The notes: generated by a model from the letters alone, not told the origin. A stretch of 64,000 bases of DNA from Candidatus Oscillochloris fontis (GCF_004138135.1 NZ_RYFD01000021.1:1-64000); one strand, 5' to 3'. Numbered from the stretch's first letter, positions 1 through 9,002 are shown. Made by a program: numbers and translations.

Positions 1-66
1 CCCGTTGCGGGCGTTCAAGGTGAGCGGGTGGGTAGTGCTATGTCGCAAAAAGACCTGGAAACTTAA
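1..66 (+). CDS. 3' end of an unidentified gene (partial)
   Basis: From base 1 a frame runs for 21 codons and stops with TAA at 64-66 (ending ...MSQKDLET). The next gene starts 11 bp downstream on the same strand, so the two may share a transcript. Too little is present to name a family; the frame could be fortuitous. Confidence 0.45.
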   Translation, partial: PVAGVQGERVGSAMSQKDLET

Positions 67-77
67 TTTACGGACTA

Positions 78-1754
78 ATGAGTATGCTTTTGCGGGTGAG
101 CTTTCAGACTCGCATTGTCCTGGTTATGTTCATAACTATGTTGCTCGTCGTCGGTGGGGCGGGAGGAGTGATTGATTATGTCTCTCAGCGCACGGTGATT
201 GCTGAGAGCGAGCAGGCCATGCAGGAACTGGCCCAAACCGCGAGTGTGACGATTGCCAGCCAGTTTGTTCATGTAGCTACCTTTCCGCAGACTCTGGCTG
301 CGCTGGTAGAGACTCTCGATACTTCGGCAGAGTCCCGTCTGCACTGGTATAACACGACGATCCCCGCCCTTTTTGCGGCTGCTCCACCTGAAGTACTTAG
401 CCTGACGACCTTCTTTGAGCCGAACTTTATTCAAGGCCGCCCTTATGCTACGGTCTGGTATGTACGTGATGCGGCAGGGGCGATCCGGCGCATCACGACA
501 AATATGCCCGGTGAACCTGGCTATGATCCCGACCAGGAGTTGTATAACTACTTTGAGCAGGAGTGGTACACGCAACCCATTGCTTCTGGGCAGTTGACAT
601 GGAGCGAACCCTACTTCGATGCCGGTGGTGCCGAAGTCACTATGGTTACGGCCTCGGTGCCAGTGGTGTATCACGGTGAGTTGGCCGGTGTGGCGACCGC
701 CGATGTCCAGCTCGCAACGATCAATGCGTTTATCGCACAGATCCGCCCCACAGACGATAGCTATGTCATGTTGGTAAGTCATAAGGGCATCTTTATCGCC
801 CATCCACGCCGGCCCGATCTGGTACTGACCGCAACCATTGGCGATGCCGCAACGCAAATGCAGAGCCAGGATCTCGCACGGCTTGGGGCGGCAATGGTTG
901 GTGGGGAGAGTGGGTTGAGCTATCTGCGCGACCCCTTTACCAACACAGATATGGTCGTAGCGTATCAGCACATTGACGCAACCGACTGGTCGCTGGCCGT
1001 GCTGACGCCGAAGGCCGATCTCGTGCAGCCCGTGACACAGCTACGGACGACGCTAGTTCTGATTGGTGGTTTTGCGCTCGCGAGTGTAGCCCTGCTCGGC
1101 TGGTTTGGTACCACGACGGTGTTACGCCCGATTGTACAGTTGGTGCGCGGGGTGGAGCGATTCGCCGTTGATCGTAGTGCTATCTCACTGGGGATCAGGC
1201 GACACGACGAGATTGGACGGTTAGCCCAAGCCTTTGAACAGATGGCGGCGCAGATTGCACAGTCGTACAGCGATCTGGAGCATGTTGTCGCCGCACGGAC
1301 GAATACATTACAGCAGACACTCAACGAACGCGACGCACATGCGCGTGATCTGGCGCTGGCTCTTGAGCGTGTGCAGCAGAAAGAGCAGGAGATCCAGGCG
1401 CTGAGTATGCCGGTAGTACCGATTCTCAAAGATACGCTGGTATTGCCGGTGGTCGGCGTGCTTGATGAGCGCCGTGCCCAGCAGTTGAGCAGCGCCCTCC
1501 TCGATGCCGTGGAGTGCCAGAAGGCACGGGCGGTTATTCTGGATCTGACTGGTCTGGCAATGATTGATGAGGCGATTGCGCAGCAGATTATCGCTGTTGC
1601 TCAGGCCACCCGCCTCCTGGGTGCCCATGTTACCCTAGTCGGCATTCGCCCCGAAGTTGCGCAGAGCTTGGTTGCCCTGGGGCTTTCTCTCGACGGCATC
1701 CGGACGCTGGCGAACCTCCAGGCGGCAGTGTCGGATGTGTTGCGGCGTGGGTAG
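78..1754 (+). CDS. Membrane sensor: Cache - HAMP - coiled coil - STAS
   Basis: A 558-aa membrane sensor. It has an N-terminal membrane segment (about residues 12-34), a long extracytoplasmic region resembling a double Cache ligand-binding domain (about 40-315), a second membrane segment (about 322-345), a HAMP linker, a coiled coil (about 400-445) and a C-terminal STAS domain (about 447-556) of the RsbR type (ILDLTG, GIRPE). There is no kinase, GGDEF or methyl-accepting domain, so output is presumably by protein contact through STAS, as in stressosome or partner-switching systems. The position after the STAS 'ID' is Glu and the one before 'GIRPE' is Val, where many RsbR-type domains have phosphorylatable Thr. 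No strong ribosome site precedes ATG 78; ATG 84 is an alternative start. The ligand is unknown. Confidence 0.85.
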   Translation: MSMLLRVSFQTRIVLVMFITMLLVVGGAGGVIDYVSQRTVIAESEQAMQELAQTASVTIASQFVHVATFPQTLAALVETLDTSAESRLHWYNTTIPALFAAAPPEVLSLTTFFEPNFIQGRPYATVWYVRDAAGAIRRITTNMPGEPGYDPDQELYNYFEQEWYTQPIASGQLTWSEPYFDAGGAEVTMVTASVPVVYHGELAGVATADVQLATINAFIAQIRPTDDSYVMLVSHKGIFIAHPRRPDLVLTATIGDAATQMQSQDLARLGAAMVGGESGLSYLRDPFTNTDMVVAYQHIDATDWSLAVLTPKADLVQPVTQLRTTLVLIGGFALASVALLGWFGTTTVLRPIVQLVRGVERFAVDRSAISLGIRRHDEIGRLAQAFEQMAAQIAQSYSDLEHVVAARTNTLQQTLNERDAHARDLALALERVQQKEQEIQALSMPVVPILKDTLVLPVVGVLDERRAQQLSSALLDAVECQKARAVILDLTGLAMIDEAIAQQIIAVAQATRLLGAHVTLVGIRPEVAQSLVALGLSLDGIRTLANLQAAVSDVLRRG

Positions 1755-2333
1755 GTTGTGGCGTAAAGTCTTGCAGCAACGCATTACTCAGTAAGGAACA
1801 TGGAGGGGCGCATCGGGATGCGCCCCATTGCCGCCCGATGCCCTCACCCCTGGCCCCGCTCCCGCACGCGGGAGCGGGGTGATTCCGCAGCGCGATGCGT
1901 TCGATCCCCCCTCTCCCACGCAGTGGGAGAGGGGGCTAGGGGGTGAGGGCCGCCCGGCGCGGTGGGCGCGTCGCGACGTGCCCCTACGCACGCATGGACG
2001 GTTTCGTGCAAAACGTTACGTGACACCACGCTGGAGGGTGTGGCGTAAAGTCTTGCACGGTACATCACAAAAGGGGAGTAGCCGTCTCCATACCCTCCTC
2101 GCGCTGGCTTCGACAAGCTCAGCCAGCACGGGCATGGGGCGTTGGGACGCCGTTGGCGGTGGCTGAGCTTGTCGAAGCCAACGGCGGATAGTCGGTGCAA
2201 GACTTTACGCCACACCCTGGTGCGGGTTTTCCAATCATCCCGTAGGGGCGAAGCATCGCCCGTCATTGCGTAGCGGAACCCGAACTAGGTTGGCGGGCGA
2301 TGCTTCGCCCCTACTGAGGAGAAGTGTGAACAG
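1755..2333. repeat. Repeat-filled intergenic region (four repeat families)
   Basis: No gene is seen in this 579-bp gap. TGTGGCGTAAAGTCTTGCA occurs at 1757-1775 and 2039-2057 and inverted at 2196-2214. A CTTCGACAAGCTCAG-type inverted pair lies at 2106-2125 and 2160-2179. A REP-like palindrome (GGGGCGCATC..GATGCGCCCC) lies near 1804-1827, with GGGGCGAAGCATCGCCC-type copies near 2243-2262 and 2297-2316. A copy of the CCCTCACCCC / GGGAGAGGGGG family spans about 1841-1950. The palindromes separate two convergent genes and could act as transcription terminators. Confidence 0.75.
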
Positions 2334-4286
2334 TTACGTGGAGAGCCGAATATCTCCATTGCCATACAGGGTATAGTTAAAAGCCAGAATGTTGTGGTAT
2401 GTGTCGAGGTAGGTACGGCGTAGTTGCCAAAGGGTTGGGCCGATGGCATGGCCGCTGGTAAATGCCTTGAAGAAGTCTAGGGCGAAGCGGTGGGCGAGAA
2501 GTTTGGGCACGATCACCTCGGTGCCGATACAGCCGCGTGCTTGTTGATCTGCAATGAAGTAGCTTGCAAAGTCATCGTGGTGCGCAGGATCGCGGCTGAC
2601 GCCTTCGCAGGAGTTCATAAAAATGAGGGGCCGCCCAACGAACGGTTCCAGTTCTAGGCGGCGCAGATCGGCGACCCGTGTGGGGATGTCTGGGCTGAAG
2701 AAGACGGTTGCCTCTGCGGGTAGGGACAAAGATTGGCCAGGTTGCTTGGCGCGGTGGCCATAGCAGAGGGTGTATATCAGTTTCGTTTTGTGCTGCTGCT
2801 GGAGCGCGTCAAGAAACGAATCTGCGCCGATGGTGGTGGTGCAGCCCTGCGCACCCAGGTGTTCATGCAAGACGGATTGCTGCTCATCAATCCACGCACC
2901 AAGATCGTAATCATCACAAAATGCCATGAATATATCGAGGTCGCTGGAATCAATCACCGGGCCGGGATAATCGCCGGGGTAGAGTGTTCGTAGATCGAAA
3001 CGATAGCCCCAGAATCCCGACCAGTTGAGGTTGTCGGCGGTGATCGGGCCGGGTTGGTCATAGAGTAAGGCCCAGGGTAGGGCGAATTTGGGGTTTTCTA
3101 GCCGAATCTCGACTACTGTTCCTGCTTCTAGATTGCGTAGTCGTTTGGCGACTTCCTTGAGTTCGGCTGAAGCCTTGCCGGTGTAGAAGAGCATGTCCCA
3201 GATCTGACGCCCCGCATCGGCGAGGGCGACAGCCACTCGCCGCATGAGGGTTTCATTGATGTGCAGGCTGGTTTGGCTTAGGAATGGGTTTGGTTCCTCG
3301 GCATCGGGTTGGTTGGTGTTGACAATCTGCTCAAGCTCGCGGCGTAGGCGCGCCGCAGCGCCCCGTAGTTCTTCTTCGCTGACCGGGATGGTGTAACGGG
3401 CATCATGCACCCAGTCGGGAAGGCGGGCATCAATGCGCAGTGCAAAGCCAGCCGCCGTGTTGCCGGATGCTTCGAAGATCAGGTGAACCCAATGGGGTGA
3501 ACTGGCCTGGAGATCCAATGGCTGGCTGATGCTTACGGTGTGGACGGGACTTGTGGAGTTCCCCGTCGCCTCACCGACAACGACGTAGAGCCAGAGGTTC
3601 TGGACGACAGTGCCGGTGTCCTTTTGGGCCACGCGGATGTAAAGTTTCTGCTGCCCGGTTTGTTTGGCGCGTACCAGCAAGAGCGCGTCGCGCACCGAAT
3701 GGGCCAAGCCTGGTTGGGGGAGGGGCGCGACAAGCATGGTGTCCTCGGCAAGCCGGAACTCCCACACGTCAGGATCGCCATAGACGGAGACGCAAAACTC
3801 GACCGGGCCGGTTTGATCCTGGAACTGGAAGGCAAACGGCGGGCTTACACTGAGTGGGCCGGTTGCGGTTTTGGCTCCCACGCCAACGACAAGCGGGAGC
3901 CACTGGTTGCAGGGAAGGTGGCTGGCGTGTTCGTAGCCATCGAAGCGGACGTTGAGGAAGGAGCGATCTTGGTTACGAGTGGCTTCTGTTTCGGTTGGGG
4001 TATCACCGGCGCAGTCGGATGGTTCAACACCCCGCGTGGTTAATTCTGGGGCGGATTGAAGTTGGCTGATCTTCGTGATCAGGAGTTGGTAGATTTCTGG
4101 CGCACGTTGTTGCAGCAACCTACGCATCTGGCGGGCAACACGCGCCTGATCTTCCTGGTCGCGGTCGCTGGTGCGGTAAGTGGCAATAAGCGACAACAGA
4201 TCCGCCTCCACGGCGTCCCAATCGCGCAGATTCTGCATCTGCGGCCAGATGGCCAGCAGGGCTGCAAGGGTCTCTTCACCGGCCAT
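2334..4286 (-). CDS. CHAT-domain (caspase-like) protein with an atypical His motif
   Basis: A 650-aa protein with a C-terminal CHAT caspase-fold domain (about residues 390-650). A helical N-terminal segment (about 1-80) resembles the small adaptor domains often attached to such effectors, followed by a beta-rich middle region without a recognised family. CHAT landmarks are FALPWALLYD, LIYTLCYGHR and IFMNSCEGV. The nucleophile Cys560 is present, but the usual CHG motif reads CYG (508-510) with a His at 511. Either the catalytic His has shifted or the protein is a pseudo-protease. Its ATG lies inside the end of the upstream TPR-CHAT gene (11-bp overlap), implying translational coupling and joint function. 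Known CHAT proteins include separase-like and Craspase proteases; the substrate here is unknown. Confidence 0.85.
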   Translation of the reverse strand: MAGEETLAALLAIWPQMQNLRDWDAVEADLLSLIATYRTSDRDQEDQARVARQMRRLLQQRAPEIYQLLITKISQLQSAPELTTRGVEPSDCAGDTPTETEATRNQDRSFLNVRFDGYEHASHLPCNQWLPLVVGVGAKTATGPLSVSPPFAFQFQDQTGPVEFCVSVYGDPDVWEFRLAEDTMLVAPLPQPGLAHSVRDALLLVRAKQTGQQKLYIRVAQKDTGTVVQNLWLYVVVGEATGNSTSPVHTVSISQPLDLQASSPHWVHLIFEASGNTAAGFALRIDARLPDWVHDARYTIPVSEEELRGAAARLRRELEQIVNTNQPDAEEPNPFLSQTSLHINETLMRRVAVALADAGRQIWDMLFYTGKASAELKEVAKRLRNLEAGTVVEIRLENPKFALPWALLYDQPGPITADNLNWSGFWGYRFDLRTLYPGDYPGPVIDSSDLDIFMAFCDDYDLGAWIDEQQSVLHEHLGAQGCTTTIGADSFLDALQQQHKTKLIYTLCYGHRAKQPGQSLSLPAEATVFFSPDIPTRVADLRRLELEPFVGRPLIFMNSCEGVSRDPAHHDDFASYFIADQQARGCIGTEVIVPKLLAHRFALDFFKAFTSGHAIGPTLWQLRRTYLDTYHNILAFNYTLYGNGDIRLST

Positions 4287-7200
4287 TATTATCCTCCATC
4301 ACCCCATAGAATGCGAATGGTGCCCAGTAGCGTGGCGGCGCAAATGGGCGCTCGGTACGGTGTTGATTCTGGCCTATTTCAGCTTTGAGAAGCCCTTCTT
4401 CGATCAGGAGCCAGGGTAGGCGGCTGGTGGTTTGAGCGTCCATCTTCAGCGCCTCGTGGTGTTCGAGGTAAACCTGGAGATCTCGGTAGGTTATCTCGCG
4501 CAACCAACGCTGCGCCAGACGTAAGGCCCGCGCTGGCTGCTGGGGCCGTACATCCAGCGCACTATCACCCTGGAGGTAGAGTTCGTAGAAACGGTGCATC
4601 AGCAGGGCGGTACTCAGATCATCCACACTCCAGAGCGTACCTACCACCGCCGGAACCCCCGTTTGCAGGAATCCCCCTGGTAGCCCGATGCTCTCATCGG
4701 GTACGCGCTGGAAATCGGAGAGAGCGGTCTGGCAGGCCGACATGACCACCAGACGCAGATTGGCCAAGGCACTGGTATCCCCAGCAACCAGATCACGCAA
4801 GGTGATGCGGTCGCCACCTGCGAGGTAGAGGGCGGCATCGAGCGGATCATTGGCAAAACTGCCGTGGCAGGAGAAGTGGGCAATGGTTGCGGTGGGAAGA
4901 GCCGACCAGAGCGCATGGCGGCGGGCATCTTCTTTGTAAAACGGAGTAGATGCAGCACTCGGCAGTAACTCGCAGATAGCGACCAACTCAGGGCCAGCGT
5001 AGTTCAGATCGCGGGTGGGATTGCCCACCCCAGCTAAATGCAGCGCCGCGTGGCGCTGTTGATTCTCGCGCTGGGCGGTTGCCAGCATGCGCGCCGAGGG
5101 AGCATAGGCGACATCGAACTCGTCGAGCAAACAACGGGTTTGCCCGTCGAGGGTATACGTCGCGGCGTGGAGGGGTAACAGGCTGAGCAGGCCAGTGGGA
5201 ATGAGGGTGACACCATGAGCATTTCGTTCGCGCAGCCATGCAGCCAGCGGAGCAATAATCTGTGTACCGAATATGGGCAGCGCAGTATCGAGCGCTGCGG
5301 TCAGCCACTGGTGATCACCGAGTTGGCCCGGCAGGTAGCCACCGACAACCTGATCACCTTCGCGGGTGATCAGGAGAGCATCGAGCATCTCCTGCGTGAA
5401 GCTATCGAGCAGCAGCACCTCTGGTTGATCAGCACCAGCGGTGACAATGAGCGCCAGACTCCCGTGAGGGGTAGTTAGCAGGTAGACCAGCGGGGTTTGC
5501 GGCATCGCTACGGCTGCAATGTCGGCATAGGTGGGCGAACGCAAGAAGGTGGCGTAGCCGGGAAGGTTACGGATGGCCTCGATCACCGCATCAAGTTCCT
5601 CGCGTGCGGCCAGGATCTGTACGATGCGATCCTGGTGTGTCGTGGGTGGAGGTGGCCCACTCTGCGGAGAGGTGGCTCGGTCGGCATGCTCGAAGGAGCG
5701 CACCTGTGACGCAGCCGCACGGTAGCGTTCGACAAGTTGCGGGGCGATTTGCTCAATAGCCGAGAGATCACTGCGGTCGCGGGCCAGCGTCTCGCCAAGG
5801 CCACGGGCACGCCCAATTTCGGCTACTTCTACGGCGCGTTGGCGTAATGCAGGCTGGCCCAGGCGAACCAAAGCATAGGCCGCCTGGATATGCAGCCCAC
5901 GCGCATCATGCAACCATGCCTCTTGGTCGCTACGCCGGAGCTGCGAGCGATGCAGTTGCTCAATCGTGACTAGGCCCGTCTCAAAGGCCCGCACAGCCTC
6001 ATCCCATGCCGCCCGCGCACTCGCCCAACGCCCCCAAGTCTGGGATGCTGTAAGGGCAACTTCAGGAGCAACGATCTGGCCGCGCTCACAGGCACTGGCA
6101 TAGGCATGCTGCGCCTGTTCCAAGTCATTCAGTTGACCGCTTAGTGCATAGCGGTCACGCAAACCTTTGCCCAGATTAGTGAGGAAGATCGGCATGTTGG
6201 GAGAATCGGGCGCGGTACTATCCACTGCCTGCGTATAGTACATCAGTGACTGCTGCAAGTCCTCCTGCCGCCCACTTAGCGCATAGTGATAGCTCAGACC
6301 GATGCCCAGGCTATTCAAGTATCCTGCTCGATCAGGCGCGTTAGGTGCAGTGCTAGATACTGCCTGTTGCCAAAACCCTAGCGCCTGCTCCAAGTCCTCC
6401 ATGTTCCTATTCCGCGCATAGCGGTCGCACAGGCACAGGCCCAGGTTGGTCAAGATTGATGCCCATTCGGGGGAGTCAGACTCAGTATTCGCCAACGCCT
6501 GCGCATAATACTCTAACGCCTGTTCCAAGTCTTCTAGCCGCCCGCTCCGCGCATAGCGGTCACGCAGTCCGTTACTCAGATTGCTCAGGTACCGCACATA
6601 ATCAGGCGAGTCAGGAGTGGTACTATCCACCGCCTGCTGATAGACCTCCAGCGCTTGCTCCAAGTCCTTCAGTCGCCCACTCCGTGCATAACGGCCACAC
6701 AAGCCATTACCCAAATTACTCAGGTACATCGCCCGGTCAGGAGAATCGGGTGGAGTTCTGGCAACCGCCTGCGCATAGCAATCCAGCGCCTGTTCCAAAT
6801 CCTCCAGTCGCCCGCTCCGCGCATAGCGAAGGCTCATGCCAATGCCCAGATTATTCAAGTACCCCGCCCGGTCGGGCGATTCATGGGGAGACATCGCCAC
6901 TGCCTGCTGCCAAACCTCTAGCGCCTGTTCCAAGTCCTCTAGTCGCCCGCTCCGTATATAGCGGTCATGCAAGCCCAAACCCAGGTTGTTCAAAATTGAC
7001 ACCCAGTCGGGAGAGTCGGGGGAAGTACTCGCCAATGCCTGCTCATAGCAATCCAGTGCCTGAATTAAATCCTCCAAGCGCCCACTTCGCGTATAACGAG
7101 CGCGCATGCCACTGCCCAGGTTATTGAGGTACACCGCCCGGTCGGACGAAGCGGGGGGGGTACTCGCCACCGCCTGCTGCCAAACCACTAACGCCTGCTC

Positions 7201-8334
7201 CAAATCTTCCATTTGCCCGCTCCGCGCATAGCGAGTACGCAGACTATTACCTAGGTTGTTCAGGATCATCGCCCGATCAGGAGAGTCGGGAAGAGTATTG
7301 TCCAGCGCCTCTTTTCGGAGATCAAGCGCACGATCAAGATCAGCGCTCTGCCCACATGACCAATAGCGGCGGAGAAATGTACCGCCAGCATTGTTGAGCA
7401 CTGTGAGGCGAAAATTAAGCTGTGAGGTGGCGAAATCAGGGTGTTCCAAAATCGTATGCCATACGCTAACAGCCACATCGAGTGCGCTAGAATCACCTTT
7501 TTGGAGAAAGCGTTGTTCGGCTTGTTGGGCCTCAGTCAACCAGGTTGCAAATACGGTGGGGATAGCAATCTGGCTTTGTAACTGTGCTACCGATACCTCC
7601 ATCTTCTCAGCAAAGGCCGCGTCTTGCCCGATCTGGTGGCAGCGGCGGAGCAGATCGCAGTGTTCGGTATAGAAGTTGGCACTATCAATATTACCCTCAG
7701 CCTGAGCAGCGATGATCTCTCGGTCAAGCATAGCGATTGCCTCGGTACCCAGCAACTCCGGGTGAGCCTGCAATTGGCGGTAGGATTCATCCCACGAATG
7801 GGCATTGAGGAAGGCATCAAGTACGTCGGCAAGCACGGGAGATGAGGAGATGGCGATGGAGGCGGGTGGTTCAATGGTCACAGATTCCCAAATTGCAACC
7901 TTAGAACTTTTGTCTCTTTTGTTAGGAAGACCATTAGGAGCAACGTTCTCAATTGCCGCAGCAAGCCTCTGGCGCGGGATGCTGGATACCCCCTGGGCAA
8001 GCCACGCATCATGCCATGCGGTACCGAGTTGCTCACGGATCAGACCGAGCAACTCTATGGCCTGCTGCTGGTCTTGTTCGTTGGTGGTGTGTTGGGCGGG
8101 TGAGAAGAGGATTGGCGGCGTCGCATTGGGCTGGAAGATCAGCAGTGGTGCATCAATCCCATCAAAGGTGTGAGCGCACTGTGGGCACGTCAAGGTATGA
8201 ATAGTTCCAATGCGGATACGCTCAAGCAGATCGGGGCGCTCAGCGGCGGCAACAATCAACCAGACCGCGTAGGGGAAGGTGTGGCTGCACTGTGGGCAGG
8301 TGGTATCGGTGGTCTGGGAGAATGAGAGCGGCAT
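4276..8334 (-). CDS. Zinc-ribbon - TPR - CHAT protease
   Basis: A 1352-aa protein. The N-terminus has two CPxC knuckles (CPQCSHTF near 14 and CPQCAHTF near 50), a CpXC-like zinc ribbon. Residues about 330-740 hold ten tetratricopeptide-like units of 44-45 residues (consensus NNLGxGLRxRYxRSGxxEDLEQAL). The C-terminal CHAT domain keeps both catalytic residues: His1157 in HFSCHG and Cys1201 in MSACQTAL, followed by GTLWSVDD. By analogy with TPR-CHAT proteins such as the Craspase subunit, the TPRs probably recognise a partner and control the protease. ATG 8334 is preceded by GGAGGAAT. It is co-transcribed with the second CHAT gene. No cas gene or gasdermin is nearby. Confidence 0.93.
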   Translation of the reverse strand: MPLSFSQTTDTTCPQCSHTFPYAVWLIVAAAERPDLLERIRIGTIHTLTCPQCAHTFDGIDAPLLIFQPNATPPILFSPAQHTTNEQDQQQAIELLGLIREQLGTAWHDAWLAQGVSSIPRQRLAAAIENVAPNGLPNKRDKSSKVAIWESVTIEPPASIAISSSPVLADVLDAFLNAHSWDESYRQLQAHPELLGTEAIAMLDREIIAAQAEGNIDSANFYTEHCDLLRRCHQIGQDAAFAEKMEVSVAQLQSQIAIPTVFATWLTEAQQAEQRFLQKGDSSALDVAVSVWHTILEHPDFATSQLNFRLTVLNNAGGTFLRRYWSCGQSADLDRALDLRKEALDNTLPDSPDRAMILNNLGNSLRTRYARSGQMEDLEQALVVWQQAVASTPPASSDRAVYLNNLGSGMRARYTRSGRLEDLIQALDCYEQALASTSPDSPDWVSILNNLGLGLHDRYIRSGRLEDLEQALEVWQQAVAMSPHESPDRAGYLNNLGIGMSLRYARSGRLEDLEQALDCYAQAVARTPPDSPDRAMYLSNLGNGLCGRYARSGRLKDLEQALEVYQQAVDSTTPDSPDYVRYLSNLSNGLRDRYARSGRLEDLEQALEYYAQALANTESDSPEWASILTNLGLCLCDRYARNRNMEDLEQALGFWQQAVSSTAPNAPDRAGYLNSLGIGLSYHYALSGRQEDLQQSLMYYTQAVDSTAPDSPNMPIFLTNLGKGLRDRYALSGQLNDLEQAQHAYASACERGQIVAPEVALTASQTWGRWASARAAWDEAVRAFETGLVTIEQLHRSQLRRSDQEAWLHDARGLHIQAAYALVRLGQPALRQRAVEVAEIGRARGLGETLARDRSDLSAIEQIAPQLVERYRAAASQVRSFEHADRATSPQSGPPPPTTHQDRIVQILAAREELDAVIEAIRNLPGYATFLRSPTYADIAAVAMPQTPLVYLLTTPHGSLALIVTAGADQPEVLLLDSFTQEMLDALLITREGDQVVGGYLPGQLGDHQWLTAALDTALPIFGTQIIAPLAAWLRERNAHGVTLIPTGLLSLLPLHAATYTLDGQTRCLLDEFDVAYAPSARMLATAQRENQQRHAALHLAGVGNPTRDLNYAGPELVAICELLPSAASTPFYKEDARRHALWSALPTATIAHFSCHGSFANDPLDAALYLAGGDRITLRDLVAGDTSALANLRLVVMSACQTALSDFQRVPDESIGLPGGFLQTGVPAVVGTLWSVDDLSTALLMHRFYELYLQGDSALDVRPQQPARALRLAQRWLREITYRDLQVYLEHHEALKMDAQTTSRLPWLLIEEGLLKAEIGQNQHRTERPFAPPRYWAPFAFYGVMEDNNGR
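6110..7420 (-). repeat. In-gene tandem repeats of 132-135 bp encoding TPR units
   Basis: About ten DNA units coding for the TPR array of the CHAT protease follow each other at 132-135 bp, with clauses such as 'CGCCCGCTCCGCGCATAGCG' conserved between neighbours. The DNA similarity suggests recent duplication, and unit number could change by recombination. Confidence 0.85.
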
Positions 8335-8412
8335 AGATTCCTCCGCTTAGACCTTGGTGACTTGCAATTAGTATAGGCGCAAGTGGGGGGGAGTACAACA
8401 AACGAATCACAA

Positions 8413-8439
8413 AACCGGGGCGGCATAGCCGCCCCGGTT
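8413..8439 (-). terminator. Hairpin after the small repeat-protein gene
   Basis: A perfect 12-bp stem (8413-8424 with 8428-8439) with a 3-nt loop lies just after the stop of the minus-strand gene ending at 8464. On that strand it is followed by TTTTGTG. It probably separates the small gene from the CHAT genes, perhaps with partial read-through. Confidence 0.6.
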
Positions 8440-8463
8440 CTGATTCTGGGTTGGAGGTTGTAC

Positions 8464-8730
8464 CTAGACTGCGTGGGCGACGTAGAGGCCCTCGAAGTCC
8501 CGGCTGAAGTCCGACCAAGACACTTCATCATCGCCGTAGAGTTCGCGCATCTCAGCAAGGAGATCACTCTGGCTGACCGGAAGGGGGGTGCTCCCGTAGA
8601 GCGCCTGGAGATCGATGGCCAACTGCTGGACGGTGACGTTGCTGCCGCTGTAGAGTGCGTGCAGGTCAGCGCCCATCTCCTCGAACGATACGACCGACTC
8701 GTTGATGAACTGATGTCCGGTTGTCTTCAT
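8464..8730 (-). CDS. Small protein of four VS-x-x-..-LY repeats
   Basis: An 88-aa acidic protein of no family I recognise. After a short N-terminus it is four consecutive 17-20-residue repeats: VSFEEMGADLHALYSG, VTVQQLAIDLQALYGS, VSQSDLLAEMRELYGD and VSWSDFSRDFEGLYVA. The consensus is V-S/T-x-x-acidic/Q-hydrophobic-x-x-acidic-hydrophobic-x-x-L-Y, which fits short amphipathic helices. ATG 8730 is chosen because AAGGAGAGG lies about 10 nt upstream and the repeats begin soon after it. A promoter and a palindrome lie upstream. Its position ahead of two CHAT genes suggests a partner, inhibitor or substrate of the proteases (inference). Confidence 0.75.
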   Translation of the reverse strand: MKTTGHQFINESVVSFEEMGADLHALYSGSNVTVQQLAIDLQALYGSTPLPVSQSDLLAEMRELYGDDEVSWSDFSRDFEGLYVAHAV

Positions 8731-8811
8731 CGACACACCTCTCCTTGGTTTCAATCTTGCGTGTAGAGTGCGTGCGGTTTGACCGCAGACGCTGTAGAGT
8801 TGGTTCCTAGA

Positions 8812-8828
8812 TTGGATCATTGATCCAA
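8812..8828. promoter_or_regulatory. 17-bp palindrome next to promoter (candidate operator)
   Basis: TTGGATCA-T-TGATCCAA is a perfect inverted repeat with 8-bp arms, about 10 bp downstream of the -10 box at 8839-8844, so it covers or abuts the transcription start. A repressor bound here would block the promoter of the small repeat-protein gene. Confidence 0.55.
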
Positions 8829-8838
8829 ACCTTGCCAT

Positions 8839-8867
8839 AGTATATTTGGATTTTTTGTCTTATGCAA
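8839..8867 (-). promoter_or_regulatory. Sigma-70-type promoter of the small repeat-protein gene
   Basis: Read on the minus strand: -35 TTGCAT (8867-8862), 17-bp spacer, -10 TATACT (8844-8839). Transcription would start near 8832, giving a leader of about 100 nt before ATG 8730. Confidence 0.65.
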
Positions 8868-8915
8868 GCCCCTGAATTAGATCTTTTTGGAATTAAATAT
8901 GATCTTCTAATAACG

Positions 8916-8948
8916 AATGCCTATCGGCTTTATATTCCGATAGGCATT
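8916..8948. terminator. Hairpin between the two small genes
   Basis: AATGCCTATCGG pairs with CCGATAGGCATT (12 bp, 9-nt loop). On the plus strand it is followed by TTATACTCTCTTTT. It lies after the minus-strand 69-aa gene and may end its transcript. The surrounding 160 bp are markedly AT-rich. Confidence 0.5.
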
Positions 8949-9002
8949 TTATACTCTCTTTTAGGATCTTTTTTTAGATCGTTTTATTGATCATTTATTA
9001 TA

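Noticed and set aside
6110-7420. Regular repeats resembling a CRISPR array
   Set aside because: Units are 132-135 bp without spacers and encode TPR helices in an intact 1352-aa protein.
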